This document shows, in pieces, positions 7,100-14,505 of a stretch of DNA of 33,435 nucleotides (its first letter is position 1; every line of letters begins with the position of its first letter). Location: the NCBI RefSeq assembly GCF_010548525.1, contig NZ_JAAGMG010000666.1, positions 1 through 33,435 of the forward strand. The letters are read 5' to 3'. The translations under genes and the position numbers were made by a program. The DNA comes from Streptomyces sp. SID14478 (GTDB lineage: Bacteria > Actinomycetota > Actinomycetes > Streptomycetales > Streptomycetaceae). Under the pieces are notes generated by a model that saw only the letters and a list, made by a program, of their open reading frames with translations, had not been told where the DNA came from and made no database searches.

Positions 7100-7827
7100 T
7101 GAAGCTGCTCCGTACCGCCGCCGCCCTGGGGGCGGCCGCCGTTCTCGCGGCCACGGTCACCGCCTGCGGAGGCAGTTCCGAGGCCGCCACGCGGACCGGC
7201 GTGCAGGACAAGGGCCGCGACAAGGGGCACGAGAAGAACTACGCGAAGGACACGACGACGCTGCGCCAGCTCATGAAGCTGGACGAGACCCCGGCGAAGC
7301 TGTCCGACGCGACGCTGGTCCTCGTCGACTACCAGAACGTCTACACCGACGGCGCGATGGAACTGACCGGCTGGCGCGATGCGGTGGAGAACACCAAGTC
7401 CCTGCTCGCTCGCGCCCGCGCGGCACACACGCCGGTCATCCACATCGTGGAGAAGGGCTACGACCTCAAGTCGAAGGCCGGGCAGATCATTCCGGCGCTC
7501 AAGCCCGCCAAGGGCGAGGCGGTCGTGGAGAAGGCCGTCCCCAACGGCTTCCACGAGACGGACCTCGACGAGGAACTCAAGAAGACCGGCCGCAAGAACG
7601 TCATCATCTCCGGCTTCATGACGCACATGTGCACCCTGTTCACCGCCGAGGGCGCCGTCTACCACGGCTATCACCCGACGGTGGTCGGCGACGCCTCCGC
7701 GACCCGGCCGCTGCCGGTGAACGGCAACCCCCGCGGCATCCCGGCCAAGCAGGTGCACGAGGCCGCGCTCGCCACCATCCAGGACCGCTTCGGCGTCGTC
7801 GTGCCCAAGCAGCGCGACATCAAGTAG
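7099..7827 (+). CDS. Lipoprotein cysteine hydrolase, isochorismatase-like fold
   Basis: The 242-residue protein starts with a lipoprotein signal peptide; Cys23 follows the lipobox VTA. A basic, charged linker (about 30-50) precedes a catalytic domain closely similar to that of the upstream gene. The triad is Asp77 (LVLVDYQN), Lys145 (VVEKAVPNGF) and Cys178 (GFMTHMCT). The shared segments ETPAKL/QTPAKL, TATRSLP/SATRPLP and HxxALATI show that the two genes are duplicates. It should be anchored on the outer face of the membrane, which is unusual for this normally cytosolic fold. The start overlaps the upstream stop (TGATG). A strong hairpin follows directly. I infer that the pair acts on the same compound on the two sides of the membrane. 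Confidence 0.88.
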   Translation: MKLLRTAAALGAAAVLAATVTACGGSSEAATRTGVQDKGRDKGHEKNYAKDTTTLRQLMKLDETPAKLSDATLVLVDYQNVYTDGAMELTGWRDAVENTKSLLARARAAHTPVIHIVEKGYDLKSKAGQIIPALKPAKGEAVVEKAVPNGFHETDLDEELKKTGRKNVIISGFMTHMCTLFTAEGAVYHGYHPTVVGDASATRPLPVNGNPRGIPAKQVHEAALATIQDRFGVVVPKQRDIK

Positions 7828-7832
7828 CACTC

Positions 7833-7870
7833 GCGCCCACCCCTTCCGCGCTTCTCGCAGGGGTGGGCGC
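7833..7870 (+). terminator. Hairpin terminator after the hydrolase pair
   Basis: A perfect 12-bp stem (7833-7844 with 7859-7870) has a 14-nt loop. It begins 5 nt after the stop codon at 7827 and closes the two-gene operon. There is no U-tract. Confidence 0.8.
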
Positions 7871-7900
7871 CGACGCCTGTCTCCTCCCACTCCGCACTTC

Positions 7901-7927
7901 CCCATCCCCCCATCCCCCCATCCCTCC
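7901..7927. repeat. C-rich short tandem repeat (CCATCCCC-type units)
   Basis: Three near-identical copies of a 9-nt unit (CCCCCCATC type) stand head to tail between the terminator and the next start. The tract is nearly free of G on this strand. It could form a G-rich structure on the other strand or be prone to length change. Its role is unknown. Confidence 0.6.
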
Positions 7928-7946
7928 AAAAGTGAGGCTTCCCCCC

Positions 7947-8033
7947 ATGAAGAAGCTCCCCCCAGTGAAGAAGAAACCGATGTCGAAATCCCTTGGGAGA
8001 AAACGAAGATGGCTACGCGCAGAGGCTTTATAG
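7947..8033 (+). CDS. Possible 28-residue very basic leader peptide
   Basis: An ATG at 7947 is preceded by AGTGAGG about 9 nt upstream and opens a 28-codon frame with twelve Lys or Arg residues and no acidic residue before the tail. It ends at TAG 8031-8033, so its last 25 bases overlap the start of the Tat-exported gene (ATG 8009) in another frame. This layout would allow coupling or attenuation of the downstream gene. It may also be a chance frame; the codon pattern is less biased than in neighbours. I do not recognise the peptide. Confidence 0.35.
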   Translation: MKKLPPVKKKPMSKSLGRKRRWLRAEAL

Positions 8034-9133
8034 GCGGCGCTACCGGTGTCGGCACCGCGGCACTGCTCGGCTACGGGGCGACCCCGAGCGCCGCGGACAC
8101 CTCCGTGGAGGCCGCGGCGGTCAGTCAGGAGCAGGCGCGGGAATCCATGTTCGCCGTGAACTCCGGAATGCGCGCCAACTACGCGACGCTGAAAGCCGAA
8201 TTGATCAAGCACCTCTCCCCGGTGGTCGTGGTCCAGAACGACGCCAAGGGGGGCCGGTTCACCCTCGTGACCAAGGACGGCCAGGAGTCCGTCAATCCGG
8301 TGGACCAGACGTTCGAGCTGGCGAAGTCCATCGCCCACGTGCCGCTGGGCATCTTCTCGGTGATCGCCTCCTATCTGGCGGACAAGATCCCGAACCTGCC
8401 GGGCGCGGACCGCATCGACCCCCACGACCTGGTCATGGTGGCCTTCAACGACGACACGTCCACCGCCTGGATCGAACCGCTCCACGCCTATGCCGCCAAG
8501 CTCACGACGGCGCGCGGCAACCTCGCCGCCGCGAACCTGCCGGCCGCCCTCACCACGTCCTGCGGCAACATCCTCGACGCCGCCCTGGCGTTCATCGAGA
8601 CGTCGGTCGCGGCCGAGCACTTCGACATGAAGTCCTTCGAAGACTTCTCCGGTGGTGTCTATCCCGACATCCGCGTCAACATGGAGCATGCCTCGCGGGC
8701 CCAGATCGCGGGGGTGCGGGACATCATGAAGACCTGGCGTGCCAAGACGGGTGAGCAGGCGTGGGCGGACCTGTACTGCGTGGTCATCTCGCAGTGGACC
8801 ACCAGCGTGCTCAACCAGAACACCATCATCATCAAGGACTGCATGAACGCGGCGAAGGTCGCCACCCACCTGATCGACCTGCCCGGCCTGGAGCCGCCGG
8901 CGGACCCGGTCTTCACCGCGCTCGACAACCTCGCCCGCATCGTGCAGGACAACGTCGCCGCGGAGATGGTGTTCCCGAAGGACACGGTCGTCGCCGACGC
9001 CCTCAAGGGCCAGCAGGACCTGCTCTCCGACGAGATCCTCGACCAGCTCGGCAGCACCTCGCTGAAGGCGCCGGCCGCCCCCTCGTACAACACGCTCACG
9101 TCCACCTCGGCGGTGTGCCCCGTGAAGCACTGA
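8009..9133 (+). CDS. Tat-exported protein of unknown function
   Basis: The 374-residue protein begins with a twin-arginine signal: ATRRGFIGG at residues 2-10, a weakly hydrophobic Gly/Ala region, and a probable cleavage near PSAADT (about 27-31). Export in folded form by the Tat system is therefore likely. The mature part looks mainly helical and has no motif I recognise. It has four cysteines (in TTSCGNIL, DLYCVVIS, IKDCMNAA and AVCPVKH), enough for two disulfides or a metal site; the last is four residues from the C-terminus. GGGAG lies 9 nt before the ATG. It is preceded by the C-rich tract and a tiny overlapping ORF, and is convergent with the STAS gene. Co-function with the upstream hydrolases is possible, but a terminator separates them. 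Confidence 0.8.
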   Translation: MATRRGFIGGATGVGTAALLGYGATPSAADTSVEAAAVSQEQARESMFAVNSGMRANYATLKAELIKHLSPVVVVQNDAKGGRFTLVTKDGQESVNPVDQTFELAKSIAHVPLGIFSVIASYLADKIPNLPGADRIDPHDLVMVAFNDDTSTAWIEPLHAYAAKLTTARGNLAAANLPAALTTSCGNILDAALAFIETSVAAEHFDMKSFEDFSGGVYPDIRVNMEHASRAQIAGVRDIMKTWRAKTGEQAWADLYCVVISQWTTSVLNQNTIIIKDCMNAAKVATHLIDLPGLEPPADPVFTALDNLARIVQDNVAAEMVFPKDTVVADALKGQQDLLSDEILDQLGSTSLKAPAAPSYNTLTSTSAVCPVKH

Positions 9134-9175
9134 CGGCCGGCGCGTGCGGGGCGGCGGCGGGGAGGACGGAACGGT

Positions 9176-9592
9176 TCAGCGCAGCGCCTCCTCCACCGTC
9201 GCCACCGGCCCCAACGACCGCGTCAGGCCCGAGAGTTCGATGATGCGGAGCGTCAGAGGGTGGCGGCAGACGACGGCGACGCGGCCGTCGCGTGCGCGGG
9301 CCCTGCGCCGGGCGCGCACCAGCAGGGAGAGCCCGGAGCAGTCGAAGAACGTGGTGCCCGTCAGGTCGATCACCACGACGCGGTAGGGGCCCGCCGTCAC
9401 GGCGTCGAGCAGCGGAGCCGTCCGGTGGAAGGCGAGGAGGTCGATCTCGCCGGAGAGTTCGACGACTGCGCAGTCGCCGACCGTACGTATCACCGGAGCG
9501 TGCTCGGAGTCGTCCGCCCCGGTCGTCCGGGTGAGCCGGTGGAAATCTCCGAAGTCATCGGAGAGGTAGTCCTGTTGGTTGCCCTGTCGCAT
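9176..9592 (-). CDS. STAS-domain anti-sigma factor antagonist
   Basis: The 138-residue protein has a STAS fold (about 33-138): a VVELSGEIDLLAF strand-turn, then VVVIDLTGTTFFDCSGLSLLVRA. Ser86 in DCSGL is at the position phosphorylated in SpoIIAA/RsbV-type antagonists. Unphosphorylated forms bind the anti-sigma kinase and free a sigma factor. The first ~30 residues are polar and acidic and probably disordered. ATG 9592 has GGGGGAA 4 nt upstream; GTG 9613 would add seven residues and has GGAG in reach, so either start is possible. No anti-sigma kinase or sigma gene is adjacent, so the partner must be encoded elsewhere, as is common for streptomycete STAS proteins. Confidence 0.87.
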   Translation of the reverse strand: MRQGNQQDYLSDDFGDFHRLTRTTGADDSEHAPVIRTVGDCAVVELSGEIDLLAFHRTAPLLDAVTAGPYRVVVIDLTGTTFFDCSGLSLLVRARRRARARDGRVAVVCRHPLTLRIIELSGLTRSLGPVATVEEALR

Positions 9593-9727
9593 CGGTTCCC
9601 CCGGGCCGAGCACTTGTCCGGCTCCGGGGGAGCCGTCCGCGCTGCCGCATGTCTCGTGCGAACGAATCGGGAGGTCACCGGGGGCTGGGGTACCTGATCG
9701 GCCACGCTATCGGCAGTCCTTGTCCGA

Positions 9728-9757
9728 GGGGGTGCCGTAACGATTCCGGGCACCCCC
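9728..9757. repeat. Hairpin GGGGGTGCC / GGCACCCCC
   Basis: Perfect 9-nt arms at 9728-9736 and 9749-9757 enclose 12 nt. It lies 136 bp from the STAS start and 193 bp from the Nudix start, too far to terminate either gene. It may be an operator or an RNA structure. Confidence 0.5.
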
Positions 9758-9905
9758 ACGTCACTTGATGGAGTGAATTGGAGGCTGTCTGCTTGACATT
9801 GTTTGAGCCGACTCACACGCCAGAACCGAACGGTGGGAGCCGACAGCCGGTTTCCGCGAAGGGGCCGACCTGCCCGTGGGCCCGCTGGCACCCGTACGGT
9901 TCCCT

Positions 9906-9921
9906 CGGTGCGGCCGCACCG
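9906..9921. promoter_or_regulatory. 16-bp perfect palindrome upstream of the Nudix gene
   Basis: CGGTGCGGCCGCACCG is its own reverse complement and lies 28 bp before the ATG at 9950, just after TACGGT (9895-9900). If TACGGT is the -10, the palindrome covers the transcription start, as expected for a repressor site. The binding protein is unknown. Confidence 0.4.
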
Positions 9922-9949
9922 GACGGCCGACCACGGGAGGGCACGCAGC

Positions 9950-10381
9950 ATGGAGGCTCGGCCGCGGACGCGCGTGTCCGCATACGCACTGGCGCTCAGG
10001 GAGGGCCGCGTCCTGCTCGCCCGCCTCTCGGACGCGTCACCCGTCTTCGAGCCCGGCCTGTGGCATCTGCCCGGTGGCGGCATCGACCACGGCGAGCAGC
10101 CCGTGCAGGCGCTGGAGCGCGAACTCCGCGAGGAGACGGGCCTCGATCTCGTCGAGGCCCGGCTCGTCGACAGCCGCGCCTACACGGCCCAACGGGACGG
10201 CGTGCACTGGCACTTGATCGCCCTGTTCTACGCCGTCCGACTCGCGGGCGAGGTACCGGAAGTCGTCGAGGTGGCGGGCTCGACGGAGGCGGTGGAGTGG
10301 ATCCCGCTCGCCGCACTGGACGAGACGATGCTCTCCCCGGCGGCGGCCGACGGGCTGCGGTGGCTTGCGGCGGAGGCCTGA
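9950..10381 (+). CDS. Nudix hydrolase
   Basis: The 143-residue protein is a single Nudix domain. The Nudix box runs from Gly43 to Leu65 (GGIDHGE, seven residues, RELREETGL) with every metal-binding Glu present. The preceding LWHLPGGG strand-loop is typical. It hydrolyses a nucleoside diphosphate linked to some moiety X; the substrate is not predictable. GGGAGG lies 9 nt before the ATG. A second Nudix domain is encoded 1.5 kb downstream in the P-loop fusion, with a HAD phosphatase between, so this small region is rich in nucleotide-processing enzymes although the genes are not one tight operon. Confidence 0.9.
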   Translation: MEARPRTRVSAYALALREGRVLLARLSDASPVFEPGLWHLPGGGIDHGEQPVQALERELREETGLDLVEARLVDSRAYTAQRDGVHWHLIALFYAVRLAGEVPEVVEVAGSTEAVEWIPLAALDETMLSPAAADGLRWLAAEA

Positions 10382-10396
10382 GGGCCCCGCGCTCTT

Positions 10397-10573
10397 CTAG
10401 GCGGCCTTCACAATCTCCCCACGCACCGCGGCGGCCCACTCCACGACGAGCACCTCGTACTCACGGCGCTGCGCGGCGCTCAACCGGCCGCCTGAGCGCG
10501 CCAACAGACCGCGGATCTGCTCGTTCAGCTCGTCTGCGGAGCGAACGGAGTCGTGGCCATCGGTGGTGATCAT
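10397..10573 (-). CDS. Small conserved-looking protein, 58 residues
   Basis: A 58-codon frame on the minus strand has strong actinomycete codon bias and a coherent acidic/helical composition (SADELNEQIRGLL, LSAAQRREYEVLVVEWAAA). It looks like a compact two-helix protein. I believe similar short proteins occur widely in Streptomyces but cannot name a function. It lacks a ribosome site. Instead TAGTCT (10580-10585 on the opposite strand) ends 6 nt before the ATG, suggesting a leaderless mRNA. It is convergent with the Nudix gene (16-nt gap) and divergent from the HAD gene. Confidence 0.72.
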   Translation of the reverse strand: MITTDGHDSVRSADELNEQIRGLLARSGGRLSAAQRREYEVLVVEWAAAVRGEIVKAA

Positions 10574-10585
10574 GTGAAGAGACTA
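10574..10585 (-). promoter_or_regulatory. -10 element for leaderless transcription of the 58-residue gene
   Basis: Read on the minus strand, TAGTCT is followed by six bases and the ATG. This spacing puts the transcription start at or next to the start codon. The -35 region is not well conserved. Confidence 0.4.
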
Positions 10586-10679
10586 GCGTGCGGCACTGAC
10601 ACCATGCCTCCGACTTATGGACCGAGGGCGGCCAGGAGGTGACCATCGGGCCTTCGGCCCCGTGTGGTGTGCTGGGGGC

Positions 10680-11321
10680 GTGACGGCTTCCGAGAGACCC
10701 GGCAGGACCTTCGACGCGGTGCTGTGCGACCTCGACAACGTGATCCGGTTCTACGACATGACGCCCTTGTCGGCGCGGGAACGGGCGGCGGGTGTGCCCG
10801 AGGGCATCACGGCGGAGCTGGCGTACGCCCCCGCCGTGGATCTGCCGCTCCTGCTCGGCAGGGCCACCACACAGGAGTGGGTGGCTTCCGTGACGTCCGC
10901 CCTGGTCGCCCGCGTCCGGCTCGCGCCCGCTCGCGCGCGGGAACTTGCGCAGGCGTTGGCCGATGCGCCGTTCCGAGCCGACGCCGCCGTGGTCGCGCTG
11001 CTGCGCCGCCTTCCCGAGGGCATGCCTCTGGTCCTGGTGACCAACGCGACCCTGGACCTGGAACGTGACCTGGAGGCGATGGGGCTCGCGGATCTCGCGG
11101 ACCATGTCGTCAGCAGCGCCCGCGAAGGGGTGGCCAAGCCCGACCGGGCGATCTACGACATCGCGGTCGCGCGGGCCGGAGTCGCTGCCGACCGGTGCCT
11201 GTTCGTGGACGACCGGCGGGAGAACGTCGAGGCCGCCACCGCGCTGGGCATGACCGGGCTGCACTACCGCCGCCCCGCCGACCTCCATGGAGTGCTCGGA
11301 CCCTTGGTCGCGACCGGGTGA
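10680..11321 (+). CDS. HAD-superfamily hydrolase (phosphatase-like)
   Basis: The 213-residue protein has all four HAD motifs. Motif I is CDLDNV with nucleophile Asp17 and Asp19. Motif II is LVTNA (Thr121), the Lys is in GVAKPDRAIYD (Lys153), and motif IV is CLFVDDRRENVEAA (Asp177, Asp178). The helical cap between motifs I and II (about 25-110) makes it a subclass IA member, like phosphoglycolate phosphatase and haloacid dehalogenase relatives. Motif I has Asn-Val instead of the usual Gly-Thr. The start is uncertain: GTG 10680 fits the family N-terminus but has only a weak G-rich site, while an AGGAGGT at 10634-10640 is too far away. It lies 81 nt before the P-loop/Nudix gene, in the same direction. 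Confidence 0.85.
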   Translation: MTASERPGRTFDAVLCDLDNVIRFYDMTPLSARERAAGVPEGITAELAYAPAVDLPLLLGRATTQEWVASVTSALVARVRLAPARARELAQALADAPFRADAAVVALLRRLPEGMPLVLVTNATLDLERDLEAMGLADLADHVVSSAREGVAKPDRAIYDIAVARAGVAADRCLFVDDRRENVEAATALGMTGLHYRRPADLHGVLGPLVATG

Positions 11322-11402
11322 TCAGCCCTCTCATCAGCGTCTGGTTTCCGTGGCAGGGTGTTGCGGGCAAGCCTTTGGGGGCCGACGGAAGAGGGGGGAA
11401 CC

Positions 11403-12398
11403 GTGATCGTCTGGGTCAACGGGGCGTCCCGCGCGGGGAAGACCACCGCCGCACGGGAGCTGATCGATCTGATCCCGAACAGCACGTTCTTCGACCCCGA
11501 GGTGATCGACGGCGAACTGGAGCGGCTGTTGCCGCCCAAGCGGCTCGCCGAGGTGAGCGACCAGCAGGACCTGCCGATCTGGCGGCGGCTCGTGGTGGAC
11601 ACGGCGGCGGCTCTGCTCGCCGAGCTCGGCGGCGTGCTCGTGGTGCCGATGGGGCTGCTGCGACAGGAGTACCGGGACGAGATCTTCGGCGGCCTCGCCG
11701 CGCGCCGGATCCCTGTGTGCCATGTGCTTCTTGCTCCAGGGGAAACGATCCTGCGCGCACGCGACCCGGGCGGCGAGCCCCCGGCCGACATCGAGCCCTA
11801 CCGGGCCGCGCTCGCGGGCTGGCTGTCCGCCGACGCGTACCCCATAGACAACGGGGCGCTGTCCCCGCGCGAGACCGCCGTGCGGATCGCGGCCGCGGTC
11901 GGCGCGGGCGACGCACCGCTGTGCGACATCGTGCAGACGCCCGCACCGACCGCCGAGACGGTCGCCGCGGGCGTGCTGCTCTTCGACGACCAGGGGCGGG
12001 TGCTGCTCGTCGACCCCACCTACAAGCCGGGCTGGGAGTTCCCCGGCGGCGTCGTAGAGCCCGGCGAGGCGCCGGCGCGGGCCGGCGTGCGGGAGGTCGC
12101 CGAGGAGACCGGCATCGAACTCGTCGACACACCAGGGCTGTTGGTCGTCGACTGGGAGCCGCCCGTGCCGCCCGGCTACGGCGGGCTGCGGCTGCTCTTC
12201 GACGGAGGCCGCCTGGCGGACGCCGCGGCGCAGCAAGTGCTGCTGCCCGGACCGGAGTTGAGGGACTGGCGGTTCGTGAGCGAGGACGAGGCCCAGGTCC
12301 TGCTGCCGCCGGTCCGTTTCGCGCGGCTGCACTGGGCCCTTCGCGCACGCGAACGCGGCGCCGCGCACTATCTGGAGGCCGGAGTTCCCGTCGGCTGA
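11403..12398 (+). CDS. Fusion of P-loop kinase-like domain and Nudix hydrolase
   Basis: The 331-residue protein has two domains. The N-terminal domain (about 1-165) opens with a Walker A loop GASRAGKTT (Gly7-Thr15, Lys13). It then shows a small-kinase layout ([38 protein letters not shown]) like nucleotide or small-molecule kinases. The C-terminal domain (about 185-320) is a Nudix hydrolase with the complete box Gly216-Ile238 (GGVVEPGE, seven residues, REVAEETGI). The GTG start follows GGGGGGAA by 2-3 nt. A kinase-like unit linked to a diphosphatase suggests substrate recycling or repair of one nucleotide, but the substrate is unknown. The HAD gene is immediately upstream and may act in the same pathway. 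Confidence 0.87.
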   Translation: MIVWVNGASRAGKTTAARELIDLIPNSTFFDPEVIDGELERLLPPKRLAEVSDQQDLPIWRRLVVDTAAALLAELGGVLVVPMGLLRQEYRDEIFGGLAARRIPVCHVLLAPGETILRARDPGGEPPADIEPYRAALAGWLSADAYPIDNGALSPRETAVRIAAAVGAGDAPLCDIVQTPAPTAETVAAGVLLFDDQGRVLLVDPTYKPGWEFPGGVVEPGEAPARAGVREVAEETGIELVDTPGLLVVDWEPPVPPGYGGLRLLFDGGRLADAAAQQVLLPGPELRDWRFVSEDEAQVLLPPVRFARLHWALRARERGAAHYLEAGVPVG

Positions 12399-12597
12399 AG
12401 GGTCTTGGGGGACTGACCGTTCCTTTGCCATTGGTGGGAGTTCTCGAGAGGAAACCTAGGCCGGAACGTCATGTTTCTGGTATGGCACGGGAGCACACGA
12501 AGGTGCCGAACAGCTCTACCGTGAATGCGCAGCTCACCTCTTGCGGCCTCGGGCCGCCTCACCGGGCCGGACATGTCTGCCGGCCGAACGGAGGGAC

Positions 12598-14412
12598 ATG
12601 CGCGCGCCTTCAACAGCCCTCACGAGGGGCCTCACTCTCGCTGCCGGACTGACCCTGGTCCTGGCCGCGTGCGGCGGTGGCGGAGACGGTGGCGGCGAGA
12701 AGGGCGGCTCGGCAGGGCTCTCCTCGTGCGGCACCCAGGGCAAGGCCAACACCTGCAACGCCGGTGACACCAAGTCCGGCGGCTCCTTCACCTACGTGAT
12801 GGAGAAGAACATCCAGCAGTGGAACGTCCAGGACGCCAACGGCAACACCTTCGAGAACGGCGAGGCGCTCGGCGTCGTCCTGCCCGCGGTGTTCGTCCCG
12901 CAGCCCGACTTCACCGTCAAGCTCAACACGGACCTGGTCAGCTCGGCGACGATGACCAAGAGCAGTCCGCAGACCCTCGTCTACAAGATCAACCCGGACG
13001 CGAAGTGGAACGACGGGACCGCCATCTCCGCCGACGACTTCGTCTACTACTGGCGGACGAACAACGGCAAGGACTGCCCGCCGCCGCCACCGAGCGACGA
13101 GAGCCAGACCAAGGGGTGCCTGCCGCAGTCGACCGCGGGCTACGACCGGATCAAGTCGGTCACCGGGTCCGACGGCGGCAAGACGGTCACCGTGGTGATG
13201 GCCAAGCCGTACTCCGACTGGAAGCAGCTCTTCGGCGCCGGATACCCGCTGTACCCGGCCCACGTCGGCGAGAAGGCCGCCGGGGCGAAGGTCGGCGACG
13301 CCGGGTCCATGACGGCCGCTCAGATGGCCAGGTCCTGGGTGTACTTCGGCAAGACAGCGCCGAGCAAGTACGCGACGGCGGGTCCGTACAAGATGCAGGA
13401 CTGGACGGACAACGACCACGCCACCTTCGTGCCCGACCCGAAGTGGTGGGGAAAGACGAAGCCGACCCTCGACCGGCTGATCTTCAAGGTCATCACCGAC
13501 GCGACGCAGGAGCCCATCGCGCTGCGCAACAACGAGGTGCAGGCGATCTATCCGCAGCCCGAGGTCGACCTCGTCAAGCAGCTCAAGGACATCCCCAAGG
13601 TCACGTACACCATTAGCAACGGCCTGAACTGGGAGCACTTCGACCTCAATCTGCACAACCCGGTGCTGGGCAAGTACAAGCCGCTGCGCCAGGCCATGTT
13701 CACGGCCATCAGCATCAAGGACATCATGGCCAAGACGGTCGGCCAGTTCGACCCGAAGGTGAAGCAGCTCGGCAGCCACATGCAGGTGCCCGGGCAGGCG
13801 GGCTACGAGGACACGGTGACCGCCAGCGGCCAGGGCTCGGGCGACCTCGCGAAAGCGAAGAAGTACCTCACCGACGCCAGGTTCACCGGTGTCGGCAGCG
13901 CCCTCAAGACGCCGGACGGCAAGGCCGTCGGACCCTTCAACTGCCGCTACACGACCGGTAACCAGCTGCGTCAGAGCGAATGCCAGATCCTGCAGAGCTC
14001 GCTCGCCAAACTCGGCGTCAAGGTGACCATCAAGCCCATCGGCGCCGCCGATCTCGGCACGGTCCTGCAGGGGCACCAGTACGACATCATCGTGTTCGCC
14101 TGGGTCGCCTCGCCGTTCCCCACCAGCAACGCTCAGCAGAACTGGGTGACCGGCGGAGGCGGCAACTACGGCGGCTACAGCAACAAGCAGGTCGACGAGC
14201 TCGTCACACGGTCCGTGGGCGAGACGGATGCTGCGAAGGCCGCCGGACTCCTCAACCAGGCGGACAAGCTGATGGTCGACGACGCCTACGTGCTGCCGCT
14301 GTACCAGAAGCCGACGCTCCTCGCGGTGCAGACCCGGTTCGTGAACATGCGGGACAACGCCACCAACGTGGGGCCGCCGTACAACACGGCCGAGTGGGGT
14401 CTGAAGAAGTAG
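12598..14412 (+). CDS. ABC transporter substrate-binding lipoprotein, family 5 (oligopeptide type)
   Basis: The 604-residue protein has a lipoprotein signal with lipobox LAAC (Cys25), a Gly-rich linker, then a family 5 solute-binding domain. Typical segments are GGSFTYVMEKNI, ALGVVLPAVF, YKINPDAKWNDGTAISADDFVYYW and LRQAMFTAISIKDI, with a C-terminal ADKLMVDDAYVLPLYQKP. Family 5 proteins bind peptides, some sugars or nickel complexes outside the membrane and deliver them to the permease. The ATG has GGAGG only 3 nt upstream, a short spacing. It is the first gene of a five-gene importer operon. A hairpin between it and the first permease probably keeps its expression higher than that of the membrane parts. 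Confidence 0.93.
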   Translation: MRAPSTALTRGLTLAAGLTLVLAACGGGGDGGGEKGGSAGLSSCGTQGKANTCNAGDTKSGGSFTYVMEKNIQQWNVQDANGNTFENGEALGVVLPAVFVPQPDFTVKLNTDLVSSATMTKSSPQTLVYKINPDAKWNDGTAISADDFVYYWRTNNGKDCPPPPPSDESQTKGCLPQSTAGYDRIKSVTGSDGGKTVTVVMAKPYSDWKQLFGAGYPLYPAHVGEKAAGAKVGDAGSMTAAQMARSWVYFGKTAPSKYATAGPYKMQDWTDNDHATFVPDPKWWGKTKPTLDRLIFKVITDATQEPIALRNNEVQAIYPQPEVDLVKQLKDIPKVTYTISNGLNWEHFDLNLHNPVLGKYKPLRQAMFTAISIKDIMAKTVGQFDPKVKQLGSHMQVPGQAGYEDTVTASGQGSGDLAKAKKYLTDARFTGVGSALKTPDGKAVGPFNCRYTTGNQLRQSECQILQSSLAKLGVKVTIKPIGAADLGTVLQGHQYDIIVFAWVASPFPTSNAQQNWVTGGGGNYGGYSNKQVDELVTRSVGETDAAKAAGLLNQADKLMVDDAYVLPLYQKPTLLAVQTRFVNMRDNATNVGPPYNTAEWGLKK

Positions 14413-14452
14413 CCGATCCGTCAACTCGACTGCCCAGCAGCCCACTTCGGGC

Positions 14453-14482
14453 CCGGGGATGCGTCTTGGCGCGCATCCCCGG
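14453..14482 (+). terminator. Intra-operon hairpin (partial terminator or mRNA stabiliser)
   Basis: Perfect 11-nt arms CCGGGGATGCG (14453-14463) and CGCATCCCCGG (14472-14482) enclose 8 nt, between the binding-protein stop (14412) and the permease start (14506). There is no U-tract. Such hairpins commonly lower permease expression or protect the 3' end of binding-protein mRNA. Confidence 0.75.
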
Positions 14483-14505
14483 ACCCCGGCATCCCAGGGA
14501 AGGGC

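Larger units (their letters stand above)
9593..9949. other. Divergent intergenic region between STAS and Nudix genes
   Basis: This 357-nt gap has no credible gene. It holds a 9-bp perfect hairpin (9728-9757), a consensus TTGACA at 9793 with no matching -10, a TACGGT at 9895-9900 that could be a -10 for the Nudix gene, and a 16-bp perfect palindrome (9906-9921) close to the Nudix start. Confidence 0.6.

Noticed and set aside
9793..9798. Consensus TTGACA as a promoter for the Nudix gene
   Set aside because: No TANNNT lies 16-19 bp downstream, and it is more than 150 bp from the start codon.
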